Part shown: one piece after another, positions 18,004 to 30,697 of the stretch
Position numbering within the stretch: the first letter of the stretch is position 1
How the letters are laid out: the number at the start of each line of letters is the position of its first letter
NCBI RefSeq assembly: GCF_014396785.1
Contig: NZ_CP060718.1
Coordinates: 826,501 to 890,500, forward strand
Direction of reading: 5' to 3'
DNA length: 64,000 bases
Origin: Sphingomonas lutea
GTDB taxonomy: Bacteria > Pseudomonadota > Alphaproteobacteria > Sphingomonadales > Sphingomonadaceae
Position numbers and translations under genes: made by a program
The notes under the pieces: generated by a model
The model's database searches: none
What the model saw: only the letters and a program-made list of their open reading frames with translations
Told to the model about the DNA's origin: nothing

Positions 18004-21000
18004 TTACAGGCCGCCCGGGCCATCGTTGCCGCTGGTCACGGGTTGTTCGATCGGAACGTCGAGCGTGACCGGGCCGCTGTTGATCAGGCTCGTCCCGACG
18101 TTGACTCCGGCCCGCTCGTCTTCGCTCTCTTCCTCTTCTTCGCTTTCCTCTTCCGATTCTTCCTGCGTGCCTTCGTCGGTGCCGGCAGGATCGCTGAACT
18201 CCGCTTCCGTCGAGACAAGCGCGCTCGGGCCTTCCATCAAGCCGATCGGTCCCAGGATGACTTCGACGCCTCCGCCCTCGACCGGCGGTTGGTCCGGCCC
18301 GCAACCGGCCCCGGGGTCGCATCCATTGACGTTGGAGCCGTCGGCGAACTGATCATTTCCAGCGAAGGTCACGCCCTCCGCGAAATCATCGCCGCCGGAC
18401 ACCGTGCCGTCGGACTTGGCCTGCCGCCCGTAGATGACCACGGTCGCGGGGTCGGCGCCTTCATTGACGATGGTCAGGCCGCCGTCGCCCACGGTGAGGC
18501 CAGCCAGGTCGGACTCCGTGCCCGTATTCTGAACCATGAAGGTGCTTCCCAACATGGTCACGGTCATTTCACCCGCCTGCAGTGCGCCCGCGGGGTTGGC
18601 CGCGCCGCTGTTGGTCGCCAAGGCCGCATCGCGTCCGGGGAAATTCGGATTGGCGTTGAGCTGAGCCAGCACGTCGCTTTCGGCGACCCACACATCGTGC
18701 GCGGTAAGTTCGAGTACGCCCGACACATCCGTGCCGTTGGTCATCGCAATCCCGCCGCCGCTCGATGTGTCGACCTGGATCGAATCGCCGGCGTTGATGG
18801 CGAGGACGTCCGTCGCGGCCGCATTCAGGAACGCGACCGGGCCTTCCACGAACACCGAAGCGTCGGTGTTGAGGGTCACCGACTTGGCGCCGCCGCCATC
18901 CGTGTTGCTGCCGTCGATCTCGACGGCGCGCACGATGACGTCAGGCGCAGCCCCGCCGCTGCTGGAGGCCACTGCGTTGATAACGATTGCGTCGGAACTG
19001 AGTTCGCCTTCGCCGGTGAGGTGCCACTGGCCTTCCTGGCCCGGCTCCTCGCCGCCGATCAGGATGGCGAGATCGTCGCTCACGGCATTGAGGGTGATCA
19101 GCGTGGTCACGCCATATTCGCCCAGACCGCCCGCTTCATCGAAGAAGATCTGCGCGGAGGTGACCGAGATTTCGGGGGCGACAACCATTCCCCGGAAGCT
19201 GGCAAGGCCACCGGCAAGGAAAGCGGCGGTCGTATCCGCAGTGACATTGCCGACGGAAAGGTCGGTCCCCGCTGCCAAGTCGACAGTGCCGGCCGCGATA
19301 TCGAGCACGGTCAAGGCCGTTTCCGCCGACAGGATGACGTCCTGCCCGGCAAGAATATTGCCGGTCAGTAATTCGGTGCCGGCCAGCCCTTCGATCCCCG
19401 CCAGAGCATCGAGATCGCCGGTGGTGATCGAGCCTGCGGCATCGAGCAGGATGTTCCCGCGCGATGTAATGCTCTCGGTCAATAGATCGCCGTCGGACGA
19501 CAGCGCGATGTCATATTGGGTGGGCACGATCGCTTGCGTGCCGAATCCCTGGCCGACGATTGGCGGGGCCCCCGATTCGAGGATTCCAAGGCCCACGTTG
19601 CCGCCCGCATCTACCGTGATGCCGGTGCCGGCGAACACATTCCCCGCCGTCACTGCGCCACCTGCCAAAAGCGCAATGCTCCCGTCCGCAGAAAGGTCGA
19701 GCGCGACGAGGTCGAGGCCCGCCGAAAGCGCCAAGTCCCCGCCCACGAACACATTGCCCGCCGTCAGGCTTCCGCCCGCCGAGATCGACATCGAATTGTC
19801 GGCAAACAGGTCGCCGATGACGAAATCCCCGGCAAGCGCCAGCGCGATGCTTGGCGCATCGAGCGAAACCGCGTCGAGATTGCCCCCCGTCGTCAGGCTG
19901 ATGCTTTCCCCTGCCGCCGATGTTCCCAACGTCAGGTCGCCGTCCGCAATGGCGTTGATCGCTGTTGCCGCCGAAAGAGCGCCAGTGGTGAGCGTTCCGC
20001 CGGCATCCAGGTAGATTTCGCCGTTCGCGCTGATGCTGTCGAACGACATGTTCGTTCCCGCGGCCGCGTAGATGTTGCCGGCGGTCACCGGGCCGGTGAC
20101 CGTGACCGACCCTGCCGTGCGAACCGGCGTGAGCGGGAGGATCAGCGACGGATCGAATTCGGTGTTGGGCCCACCGCCGCCGAGCGCGAACATCGACCAA
20201 TCGGCGATGTAGAGCGTTCCACCCGCGTCGGTGGTGATCGCGCCGAAATCGGCATTGCTGCCCGATAGGGTCATCACCAGCTCGCCGCCGCTGATGTCGC
20301 CGGTGCTGAGCGTGCCGGCGGTGGCAAAGCCGACCCAGCCGGGGCTGGTCACGTCGCCGACGCTGATCGAGGTCAGGGAGCCGATCCCGACCGCGAAATC
20401 GCTAAGCGGCACGTTCGGGCCGGCACTGATGTTGCCGAGGACGACCGCGCCATCAGCCTCGCCATTGACGTTGCTGACTGCGGCAATGTTGCCGCCAGTT
20501 ACCGATCCGATCGCTTCGAATTCGAACCACAGCGCGTCGACATTGCCGAATTGCGCATTCCCCGACGTATTGATCTCCGCGCCGCCGGCAGCGGTCACGT
20601 CGGCCACCGTGACGTTGCCGGTCGCGTTGAGCGCGATGTCGCCGCCCGCTTGCAGGTTGCCGGCTGTCAGGGTGCCCCCTGAACTGAGGGCGAGGAAGCC
20701 GGTGACGTTGAGGTCGCCCGTAGTCAGATTGTCGATTGTCGCCAGCGCGATACTGCCGGCGTCAAGATTGGCGGTGTTGGCGATCTGGAAGGCCGCCGCG
20801 TCGAGCACGCCGGCCTGGATCAAAGCCGCGCTTCCGTCGCCGACAAAGCGGATCAGGCCGGGCGTCTGGATTTCCAGGGTGCTGTCGACGTCAAGCTGAC
20901 CGCCGGTCAGCGCTTCGATCAGAATGTCGTCGCTCGAGGAGAGCAACATCGAGGTTGCGCTGATCGTGCCGAGCGCGCCGATTTCGATTCCATCTTCGTC

Positions 21001-24000
21001 GAAGCCCGGCGTTCCGCCGACCGACGTCAGGACTACGCTGCCGAGCGACAAGCTGCTCGTCGCGTCCGCGTCGATCAGGATATCGCCCGCGCCGAATCCG
21101 CCGTTGGACAAGGCGAACAGCGAGCCCAAGGTGATATCGCTGCCGTTGATCGCGTCGATCTCGATCGTGCCGCCGGCATAGTCACCGCGCGCGGTAAAGG
21201 TCGTGGCGCCGCCGCTGATGACGGAGTTGAAGGCGAGCAAGGTGACGCTGCCGCCGTTACCGACCGAGCCGGTGGTGCCCGTGCCCGACAGCCCGTTGGC
21301 GGAGGCCAGCAGGCTGCCGAAGCTGGCGCTGTCATCGAACACGCGGAAGCCGACATTGCCGCCCTGGCCGGCGCCGAACGTGCCGGCCCCGCTGGAATTG
21401 CCGCCCAAGCCGTCGGCATAAAGTTCGGTCGGGCCGTTGAGGGTGAGCGTCGAGCCCAGGTCGAACACCTCGACTTGCGCGCCGCCGCCGCCTTCAAGAT
21501 TGTCCCCGCCGTAGCCGAAGCCGGCATTGATGCCGTCGCCACCATCGCCACTGCCGTTGATCGTCAGCACATTGGCCGTGACCGAACTGCCCGAATACAC
21601 GCCCAGCGTGGCGTCGCCGCCGTAACCGTCGCCGCCATTGCCGCCCAACGCCGATCCGCCGGTGCCTTCGGCTTCGATATTGGTCGCCGTGCCGAGTTGG
21701 ACCGTCGCGCCATTGTAGGCGAACAGCTCGGCGTTGCCGCCGATGCCGTTGCCGGCACCGACGTCGCCGTCGCCGCCTTCGCCTTCGGCGCTGAGGAACA
21801 GCTCGCCGGTGACCGTCAGACTGCTGCCGTCGACCTCGATCCGGGCCAGCCCGGCATCGGCGACGCCGCCGACCGTGTTCGTCGCTGTCCCGAGAATGCC
21901 GCCGCCGAACGCGTCGCCGCCAAGGCTGAGGTCGGTGAATGACGCGCTGCCACCGTTGAGGATAGCAATTCGCGCGGTGCCGCCCTGCGCGCCGCCGCCG
22001 GTACCGTTGGTCGCCGCTTCGCCGCCGGAGCTGTTGGCGGAGATGATCGCGGCGCCGGTCACGGTCAGCGACCCCCCGTCGACCGTCACGACTGCGGAGC
22101 CGCTATCGGCAAAGCCACCGGTGACGCCGTCGCCGCCGAACGAGTCCGCCGACATCGTCAAGGCGCCCGCGGTCAGGCTGGCCGCTGCGCCGGTGATGTT
22201 CAGCGTGAGACTACCCGCGTCTCCAAGCCCGCCACTGCCGCCCGTCGAGCTTCCGCCGATGGCGTTGACGTTGCCGGTCAGGCTGGCGACGTTAACCAAG
22301 CCTTGGATATTGAAGGTGACGGGGGCGCCCGTTGCGCTCCCGCCGTTGCCCGACCCGCCGTTACCGCCAGACACGAAGTTGTTTACCGACATGCCGCCGG
22401 CGAGCGAGATGCGCGACGTCGCATCGACGTTGATCGTCACATTGGCGCCGGTCGCCGATCCGCCACTGATGGTACCCGCGCCGCCGGTCGCGGTTGCGCC
22501 CGGGCCAAAATTTGCGGTTGCGATGGCCGACTGGACGACCCCGCCGTTGGTGATGTTGACGATCGCCGCGCCGCCGCTGGCGTTTCCGCCCTGCGCGCCA
22601 GCGCCGCCTTCGCCGCCGGCGAATACGCCAAGCCCGCCGAGCAGGTGCACGGTCGAACCGTCGACTTCGAAGGTCGCGGTCCCGCCGGAAGCGCTACCGC
22701 CATTTCCGCTGCCGCTGGCAGAGCCGCCGCCGGCGCCCGCGCCACCCGTCGCCGCAATCGACATCGTCGCGCCGTTGCGGGCGTAAATGGTCCGCGTCCC
22801 GCCGATCGCGTTGCCGCCGTGAACGTTGGCGACCGGGGTTGCGTAGTGGCCGCCCTGGGTGAAAGTGCTGGCCAGCAAAGCCGGGAGCGTCATCGTCGCA
22901 TTGTCGGCGCCGATCGTGATGTCGCCGCCAAATGCGGTTCCGGCCGTGCTTCCGGCCAGCGTCGCTGAGCCGCCGTAGCCACGTGCATAAATGTTGCTGA
23001 TCTGCGACCCAACGGGTGTCGGGAAGGTGATGCTTGCGCCGGCTGACGCCAAGATGCTGGCATCGCCGCCGGTGCCCATCCCACCATTGCCGCCGGAACT
23101 TGAGCCACCGATGCCGTTCGCCGACAGCGTGGCGTTCTGCAGGAAATATCCTGCGACCGGCTGCGTAAAGAAGAGCACGCCGATGTCGCTGCCGGCACCG
23201 CTGGCGAGGATTTCGGCAATGCCGCCGGTTCCGTTGCCGCCCGCGCCGGCGCTGCTCGAACCGCCGGTACCGTCGGAGCGGATCGATACCCTGGCCAGCG
23301 TTACATCGCCGCCGAGGGTGGCGTGGACACGGCCCGTTCCTGCCGTCGCGTTGCCGCCGATGCCGCCGCCGCCGCCGAGCGCGCCCGCGTCGAGCAGGGC
23401 CTGCCCGCTCGTGTTGAGGGTGCCACCCTCGGATTTCAGCAAAACACTTCCGCCTTGGGCGTTGCCGCCCGTCGCGCCATTGCCGCCGGTCCCTTTGGCC
23501 GTCGCGGTGAGGATGCCAAGGCTGACATTGCTGCCCGCTTCGGCGGTGACATCCACGGTCCCGCCGGTTGCCTGGCCGCCCAGTCCGCCGGTCGAATTGC
23601 CGCCGGTGGCGCCGGCCGTGAAGAAGTTGGTGCCGGTGAAGTTGGCGTTGCCGCCAAATTCCGAAACGACGCTGGCGATGCTGCCCGTGGCGCCGCCGCC
23701 ATTCCCGGTCGTGCCGCTGCCGCCTGCCGCCTGGGCCTGCAGTCCGACGCCGTTGATCGCCAGCGTTGAGCCGACGCCGCTGGCGACATAATAAGCCGTG
23801 CCGCTGGTCGCCGAACCGCCGCTGACGCCGTTGCCGCCGCTTGCGCCAGCAGCCACGGTCACGTTGTTGCCGGTGACGGTGGCGCCGTTGAACGCGTTGA
23901 GCTTGGCCGTCCCGCCGGTCGCGGTCCCGCCGGCTCCGCCGGACGAGTTCCCGCCGGCGGCCGTCGCCGAAATGATGGTCGATGACGAGCCGAGGCCGAG

Positions 24001-27000
24001 CGAAACGCTACCGTCTGCCGAGACGTCGGCCAATCCGCCGGTCGCACCGCCGCCCGCGACCGAACCCGAACCGCCGGTGGCGTTGGCTGAGGCTTGAGTC
24101 ACCCCGGTAAGGCTTAGCGTGCCGTTGGCTGCGATTTGCGCCGCGCCGCCGGTTGCGCCGCCGCCGACGCCCGAAGACCCCGCGCCGCCGGTGCCGTTGG
24201 CGGAAATTTCAGCCGCGCTCCCGGACACGCTCGCGCCGTCGAAGATGTTGAGCGACGCCGCGCCGCCTTGGCCCGAGCCGCCGTCGGCGCCCGCGCCGCC
24301 GATGCCGTTCGACCAGGCACGCAGGGTGGCGCCGCCGGTGATCGTGCCGTCGATGAACATCAATGCGTTGCCGCCGGCGGCGAATCCGCCAAGCCCGGTC
24401 GTCGCGAGCCCGCCGGTCGAACTGGCGTCGATCAGCGCAATGCCGCTCAGCACAGCGGTCGAGCTGCTGTCCATGTCGAAGCTTGCAGCGCCCTCGACGT
24501 TCTGGGTCGCATCGCCGCCGCTGGTGGTTCCGGCGCCCCCGTGGCCGCCGTTGAGATGGTGACGTTGCCGGAGGTCAGGTTTGAGGCGGACAGGCTCAAC
24601 CTGGCATCGCCGCCCGTCGCGTCTCCGCCGTCGCCGTCGCTGGCCGCGCCGCCGGTTGCGGACGAATCGACCGTGGTCGAGGTCACCGTTGCATCGCCGT
24701 TGAGGGTGGCGAGCGCCATGCCGCCGGTCGCCGTGCCGCCGAACGTGGTGCCGGCCCCGCCAGTCGCGGTCGTCGCGACCGTGACGCTGCCGTCGAGCAT
24801 GTCGCCGTTGAGGGTAAAGTAAGCCTGCCCGCCGGAGGCGTCGCCGCCCGCACCGCTGGACCCCGCGCCCCGGCCGCACGCGCGGTGACCTGCATCCAGG
24901 TTTCCACGTCGAGCGTGCCGTTGACGATAAGCTGCGAGTAGCCGCCCTGGCCGTCGCCGCCGGTCGACCCGGCGCCGCCACCGCCGAACGAGGTGACGAC
25001 CAAGCCGACGAATTCATCCAAACTGGTGAAGGTCGCGACGCCATCGATCACGATGGTTGAGGAGCCGGCAAAGCCATCGCCGCCAATCCCGGTCGCCGTC
25101 GTGCCAATGCCGCCGTTGCCGCCGGCGCCATTGCTCTGCAGGCTCATCGCGGTCGCGGTCAGCGATCCGGCGATATTGGCCGCAATCGAGCCGCCAGACC
25201 CGGTGGCGCCGTCGCCGCCCGCACCCGAGGTAGCGGCGCCGCCGTCTCCGCCGACGGCAATGGAGAAGAGCCGTACGCGGCCAGCGGTGGCCGTTCCGCT
25301 TCCGAAATTGAAATTGGCCTCGCCGCCGACCGCCGTATTGCCCATCCCGCCGGTGGCGCCAGCGCCGCCGTTGCCGCCGCTGGCGAAGGCCGAAATGTCG
25401 GCGTCGCCCAACGTCAGCTGGACGGAAGCGCCCAACGCGAGTTCGGTCGGCGTATCCAGCGACGCCGTGCCGGCTTCCGCCAGGCCCCCGGAGCCGCCCG
25501 CGCCACCAGCATTGTCGAACCCGTTACCGCCTTCGGCTTCCGCCAAAATCTGGGTCAGGCCGATGACGTTCAGCTGGCCGCCATTCGCATCGATCTGCAC
25601 GCGCGCTTCATTGGCAATGCCGTCGCCGCCCAGGACTCCGCCGTCGCCGCCAGTCGCGTTGGCGTTGACCTCCAGCGACCCCGCCGACACCGCACCGCCG
25701 CCGATCGACAGCATGGCCAGGCCGCTGTTGGCGAGCCCGCCGTTCTGGCCGCCGTTGCCGCCGGACGTTTGCGCCAGGACCATGAGGGCCCCGCTGGTCG
25801 ACAAGCTTGCGGCATTGCCGATGATCACATTTGCACTGCTGGCGCTCGCATCACCGCCAGTGCCGGTGGTGGCCGCGCCACCCGTGGCGCTGGCTGAGAC
25901 TTTCGACGCACCGGTGACGTTAAGCGATGTGCCAGCACCAAGCTCGAGCGTCGCGTTGCCGTCGATCATGTACGCGTCGCCGCCGCGCGTCGTGCCGTTG
26001 CCGCCGGTCGCATCGACGACCACGTTGAGGTTGCCACTCGTCGCGCTGCCGCTGAGCAGCCGGATTGTCGCATCTCCGCCGATCGCGTTGCCGCCCGCGC
26101 CGGCGCTCGCCGCACCGCCAATCGCATTGGCGGTCACGTCCGTGATCGACAATGATGCCGAGCCGCTGAGGTCGAACGCCGCGGTGCCCGAAACCGCATT
26201 GCCGCCCGACGTCGTACCCGCGCCGCCAGTAGTGAACGTCGCCACATTGACCCGCGCGCCCGTGATGGTGCCGGTAGAAACCAACGTGGCCGTACCGCCG
26301 GTGGCGTTGCCGCCGGCCCCCGCCGACCCCGATCCGCCAAGTGCGGACGCGGTCGCTTGGATATATCCGCCGGTATAGCTGCCGTTGATTGCCACGTTGA
26401 CGGTGCCGCCTTGGCTCGCACCGCCGATCGCGCCGTTGCCGTTGCCGCCGAATGCCGTGACGAGCAGGCCCTGATTGGGGTTAGTCGACGTCGTGACAAG
26501 TGCGCCATCGATGATGGCCGTGCCGCTGCCGCCCTGACCGAAGCCGCCGTTGCCGGCGATGGTCGAGCCCGCGCCGCCGGCGCCCGCGTTGCCGGAATTG
26601 ATGTTGGTGTAGCTGAAAGCGGTCAGCGTTCCGCTCATGTTGAACGTGCCGGTGCCGCCGAAGCCCGCGCCGCCGGCGCCGCCCGAACCGGCCGATCCGA
26701 TCCCGCCCACGCCGCCATTGCCCTGGTTCGTGACGTTGACTGCCCCGGTCGCGAGCATGCTTGCGCCGCGCAGGTTGAAAATGTTGTTCCCACCGCGGCC
26801 TTCGCCACCGGCGCCGCCGAAGGTGCCGTTGCCGCCCGCGCCGGCGAACCCGGCCGCGCGGAGGTCGAAGGCGCCGTTGCTGGTGATGTTGACCGACGCC
26901 CCGCTGTTAAGCGTCGCTGCGACGTCGAGGATCGAGGTGCCGCCGCGGCCGATGCCGCCGGCACCGCCGACCGTCGTGGCATTGTTATTGCCCACGCCGC

Positions 27001-30000
27001 CGAAGCCCTGCGCCGCGATGATTCCCTGGCCGGTCGAGGTCAGCGACCCGCCGCCCGCGAGAAATTCGAGCCTGGCGGTGCCGGCGGCGCCTTCGCCCGC
27101 GGTCTCGCCGCCTGTCCCGCCGGTGCCGTTGGCGCGCACCTCGAGCGGGGCGGCGGTCAGCGACCCGTCGTCGATCGACACCGTGGCGGTGCCGCCGATG
27201 CCCTTGCCGCCGAACTTCTGCGCATTGCCGCCGTTGCCGACTGCTTCGACCCGGACCATGCCGGTCGAGCTGACGCTGCCGTCATTAGCGATGGTGAGAG
27301 TCGCAGTGCCGCCGGTACCGTTGTTCGCAACTCCGGTCGGTTCATTGGTGTGGCCGGCGAAGCCTGACGCATAAAGCTCAAGCACGCCGCTCCCGGTGAC
27401 CGTGCCGCCAAGCACGTCCATGGTCGCGGTGCCGCCCTGTGCGGTGCTGCCGCGAACGTCGCCGTCTTGTCCCTGACCATTGGCGTTGACCTGGAAGGTG
27501 CCGAAGCTGAGCGCGCCGTTGGCGCCAACATCGACGTCGGCGATGCCGCCCGTCGCGAGGCCCGCAAAGCCCGTGGTGCTTGATCCACCGCTGCCCATCG
27601 CCATGACCAGCGCGCTGTTGGTGATGTTCACATTGGCGTTGACGTCCATTTCGGCCAGGCCGCCCAAGCCGTCGCCACCGTTGCCGAAGACGTTTGCGCC
27701 GTAACCGTTAGCCGTCAGCTGCAAATCGGTCGCCGACACTGTCCCGCCGGAAGAAGATTGCAGGTAGACTTCACCGCCTGTGCCGTCGCCGCCGGTCGCG
27801 CCGATGCCACCGCTGCCGTTAGCAAGAACCCACAGATTGCCTTCGACATCGAACAGCCCGCCGCTAACCAGCGCCTGCGCGTATCCGCCGAAGCCATTGC
27901 CGCCGGAGGAGGTGGAGCCGACGCCCGCCCCGCCGGTGGCATGCGCGCTGGCGATCGTGTTGCCGCCCGTCGTCAGCGAACCGTTGGGCAGCACCTGGAA
28001 CAACGACGTGCCGCCGTACGCATTGCCGCCGACCTGGCCCGAACCGCCCGTTGCATTGGCGGAGAGGAACGCCGTGCCGCCGACGGAGACCGTGCCGCGC
28101 GCCGCCAGAAAGACGATCCCGCAATAGCCCTCGGTGCAGTGGCCGCCGCCATAGGCGGTTCCGCCGGGCGCGGACGTCAGGCCGCTGCCGGCTGCGCCGC
28201 CGGTCGCCGAAGCGTCCATGCTGAGGTTGCCGTTGATCGTGGTCCGGCCAAGCGCAAGCGTGGTGCCCGCCGGATTGAAGGTGCCGGTGAGGAGGTAGGC
28301 GCCGAGCGCATTGCCGCCGGCGCCGCCGAACATGGCGTCGCTGCCGCCGGCCCCGCCAACCGCGATGCCCTGCATCGTTACCGCACCGACGGTGATTTCG
28401 GCACCGCGGCTGTCGGCGATCAGGAAGGCGCCGCCGGTGGAATCCTGCCCGGTATATTGCCCGGCGGTGGCGTTCCCACCGTCGCCGCCCGGAACGTTAT
28501 CGCCATTGCCCTGGCGCCCGTCGCCGCCATACGCCGCGACATCCATCGCCACGTTGCCGGCGGAAATCGTGGCGGTTGGACCGGCGGACAGCTGGGCCTG
28601 AACGAAGTTGGTGCCACCGAAGGCATTGCCCCCGTCGCCGCCCGAACCCCAGATTGCATCGCCGCCGCTGCCGACCGAATTGAGGTTGAGCGAACCCGTG
28701 ATCGCGACGCCGCCCGCCGTGACATAAAGACCGGCATCGCCACCCCAGCCTTCGCCTCCCGAATAGCCGGTGCCGCCGATGCCGTTGGCATTGAGGAAGA
28801 CGTCGCCTCCGATCGTCACGCTTGAATTGGGGGCCAGGCTTTCGATCGAGACCACGCCGGTCGGATCGTAGCCGGTTTCGGCACCGCCGCCGCGACCCTT
28901 GCCGCCCACGACTCCGAACGCATTGGTCGGATTGAGAATGTTTCCGCCCTGTCCGTTCGACGTTAGATTGACGTTGCCGGTGACATTGATCGACCCGCCC
29001 TGCGCAGCAAGTCGCGCAACGCCGCCCGTGCCGATCCCCGCGGCCGTGCCCGCGCCGTTGACGTTGCCCCCATAGCCATCGGCATTGCCCTGGAAATTGC
29101 CGTTGAACTGGATCGCGCCACCGCTTTGCGCGTGGACATTGATGGTGCCGCCCGTCCCGTTCCCCGCGACGCCGTCGGCGCCGCCGGTAGTGGTTCCGCC
29201 GAAGCCCGAGGCATCGGCAGTGACGCCACCCATCGTGACCGTGCCGTTGTTCAGCGCGTGGATGTAGATGTTGCCGCCCTTTGCATCGGGGCTGTTGCCG
29301 CTGATGTCGGGACCGGTACCGGGCGCCTGCGCCACCAAGACGGTGCTGCTCGCCACGTTGACGGCGCCGCCGTCGGCCTCGATCGTGATATTGCCGCCGG
29401 TGCCGAGAATGCCATTCCAACCGAACCCGTAGGTATTTGCGGTCAGGTTGCCGCCCAGGTTGATCGATCCGCCGCCGCTTGCCGAGAAACGAATGATGCC
29501 CGCCGTGCTGTCCGGGAAGACCGTCGTGTACGAATTGAGTATCGTGTTGCCGAGCACATTAAGCTGCCGCCCGCTCGATGCGCTGAACAGGATTTGGCCC
29601 TCGTTGGCGCGGAAGTTGACGTCGCCTTCGAACGTTAGGTTGCTCGTCGTGGTCGTCGCTGAAAAGTCCTTGTTGGCCCAGCCGCTGAGGTCCGAGCTGA
29701 ACGTTCCGCCGGTAACCGAAATGCTCGATTGCTTGGCTTCGAACTGCTGGCCGGAGCGGAGCACGATCTGCCCGTTCTCGACGCCCGCCGTCACCGCATC
29801 GTCGAAGCCGACGGTGCCGCCCAGCAGCATCGTCAGCGCCTGGTTCTTGGGCACGGCGACCATGTAGATTGAATGATTGTCGGTGCTGGCGACGTTCGAC
29901 GGGCCGGTGGTCGTTCCGGAGTGGACGACGCCGTTGCCGTCCCGCGTGCCAAGCGCGACGTTAATGTCGAACAGGCCTTGGTTGATCGTCATCGTCACGT

Positions 30001-30697
30001 CTTCGGCGGCGACGAGCGCGGCCGATCCGTTGACGCTGATAGTGCCGTCCTGAACGACGCGCGGGCCGATCATCGCGACATAGCTGCCGGCGCTATTGGC
30101 GTTGACCAGCGCGCCGCTTGCGAGCTGAACCGTGCTCGACTGATCCGCCTGGTTGAGGAAGCGCCCGAAGCCGTCGCTCGAGGTGGCGAAATCGATCGGG
30201 TCGAGGCTGGTCAGAAGCAGTCCGCCGACATCGACGCTGGCAGTCGATCCGACGAGGATTCCGCCGGGGCTGTAAAACCAGACCTTGCCGCCCTGCACAT
30301 TGCCGTCGAGCCGGGAAATGATGCTGCCGTTAAGCGAGATTCCGCGCGTGGCGTCCGTCGGAACGACGCGATTGAGAATGGTGAAGTCGGACAGGCCGGC
30401 CTGGCCCTGGAACAATGCGGTGTTGGTCGAAGGCAGGAAGTCGATCGTGCCGGTGCCGGTCTCGTTCGGGTTCCAGTTGATCGTCGCCTTGGGCGCGGTG
30501 ACGGTGATCGTATTGCCCGCGCCGACCGTCGCGCCGCTGCTCGATCCCACCGTGCCGTTGAACGGATTCGCGTCCGCCCGCTGCGGCGCGATCACGCCGA
30601 TTGCAATGGCTGCCGTGGCGCACGACAACATCAGGCGACGGCGCTTGGTGATGCGCGTGCTGGAGGTGCGGGGCGAGAACGCGCTACGCTGGGTCAT
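18004..30697 (-). CDS. Giant two-partner secretion exoprotein TpsA, filamentous hemagglutinin type (two apparent frameshifts)
   Basis: Surface or secreted adhesin-like beta-helix protein of about 4,230 residues once repaired. A long basic signal region (RRRLMLSCATAAIAIGVIA) is followed by the TPS recognition domain (TINWNPNETGTGTIDFLPS, GGKVWFYSPGGILVGSTA). Then come glycine-rich repeats over roughly half the length, a second repeat type (TAGNLQAGGDIALNATGNV), a segment with GCDPGAGCG, and a very acidic tail (EESEEESEEEEESEDE) ending VTSGNDGPGGL. ATG 30697 overlaps the tpsB stop and has GGAG six bases before it. Two one-base deletions break the frame: in CCCC at 24868-24871 and in CCCCC at 24536-24540. 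Restoring each gives uninterrupted repeat sequence. TpsB and CHAT genes flank it. Ligand unknown. Confidence 0.88.
21200..29450 (-). repeat. Glycine-rich imperfect repeats of about 40-45 residues in TpsA
   Basis: This part of tpsA codes for dozens of degenerate units of the pattern 'ATGGxGxxGGxAxGGxAxL' plus about 20 polar and hydrophobic residues. The GG pairs recur at regular spacing, as expected for turns of a parallel beta-helix. Boundaries are approximate. The units have diverged too far at DNA level to look like recent tandem copies. Confidence 0.7.

Noticed and set aside
24536..24871. Slipped-strand phase variation of tpsA
   Set aside because: The tracts are only four or five bases, and the same kind of deletion occurs in ccmH, so sequence error is the simpler explanation.
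18004..30697. Repeats in tpsA as a CRISPR array or tandem satellite
   Set aside because: The repeats are protein-level, degenerate and in frame; there are no identical direct repeats with unique spacers.
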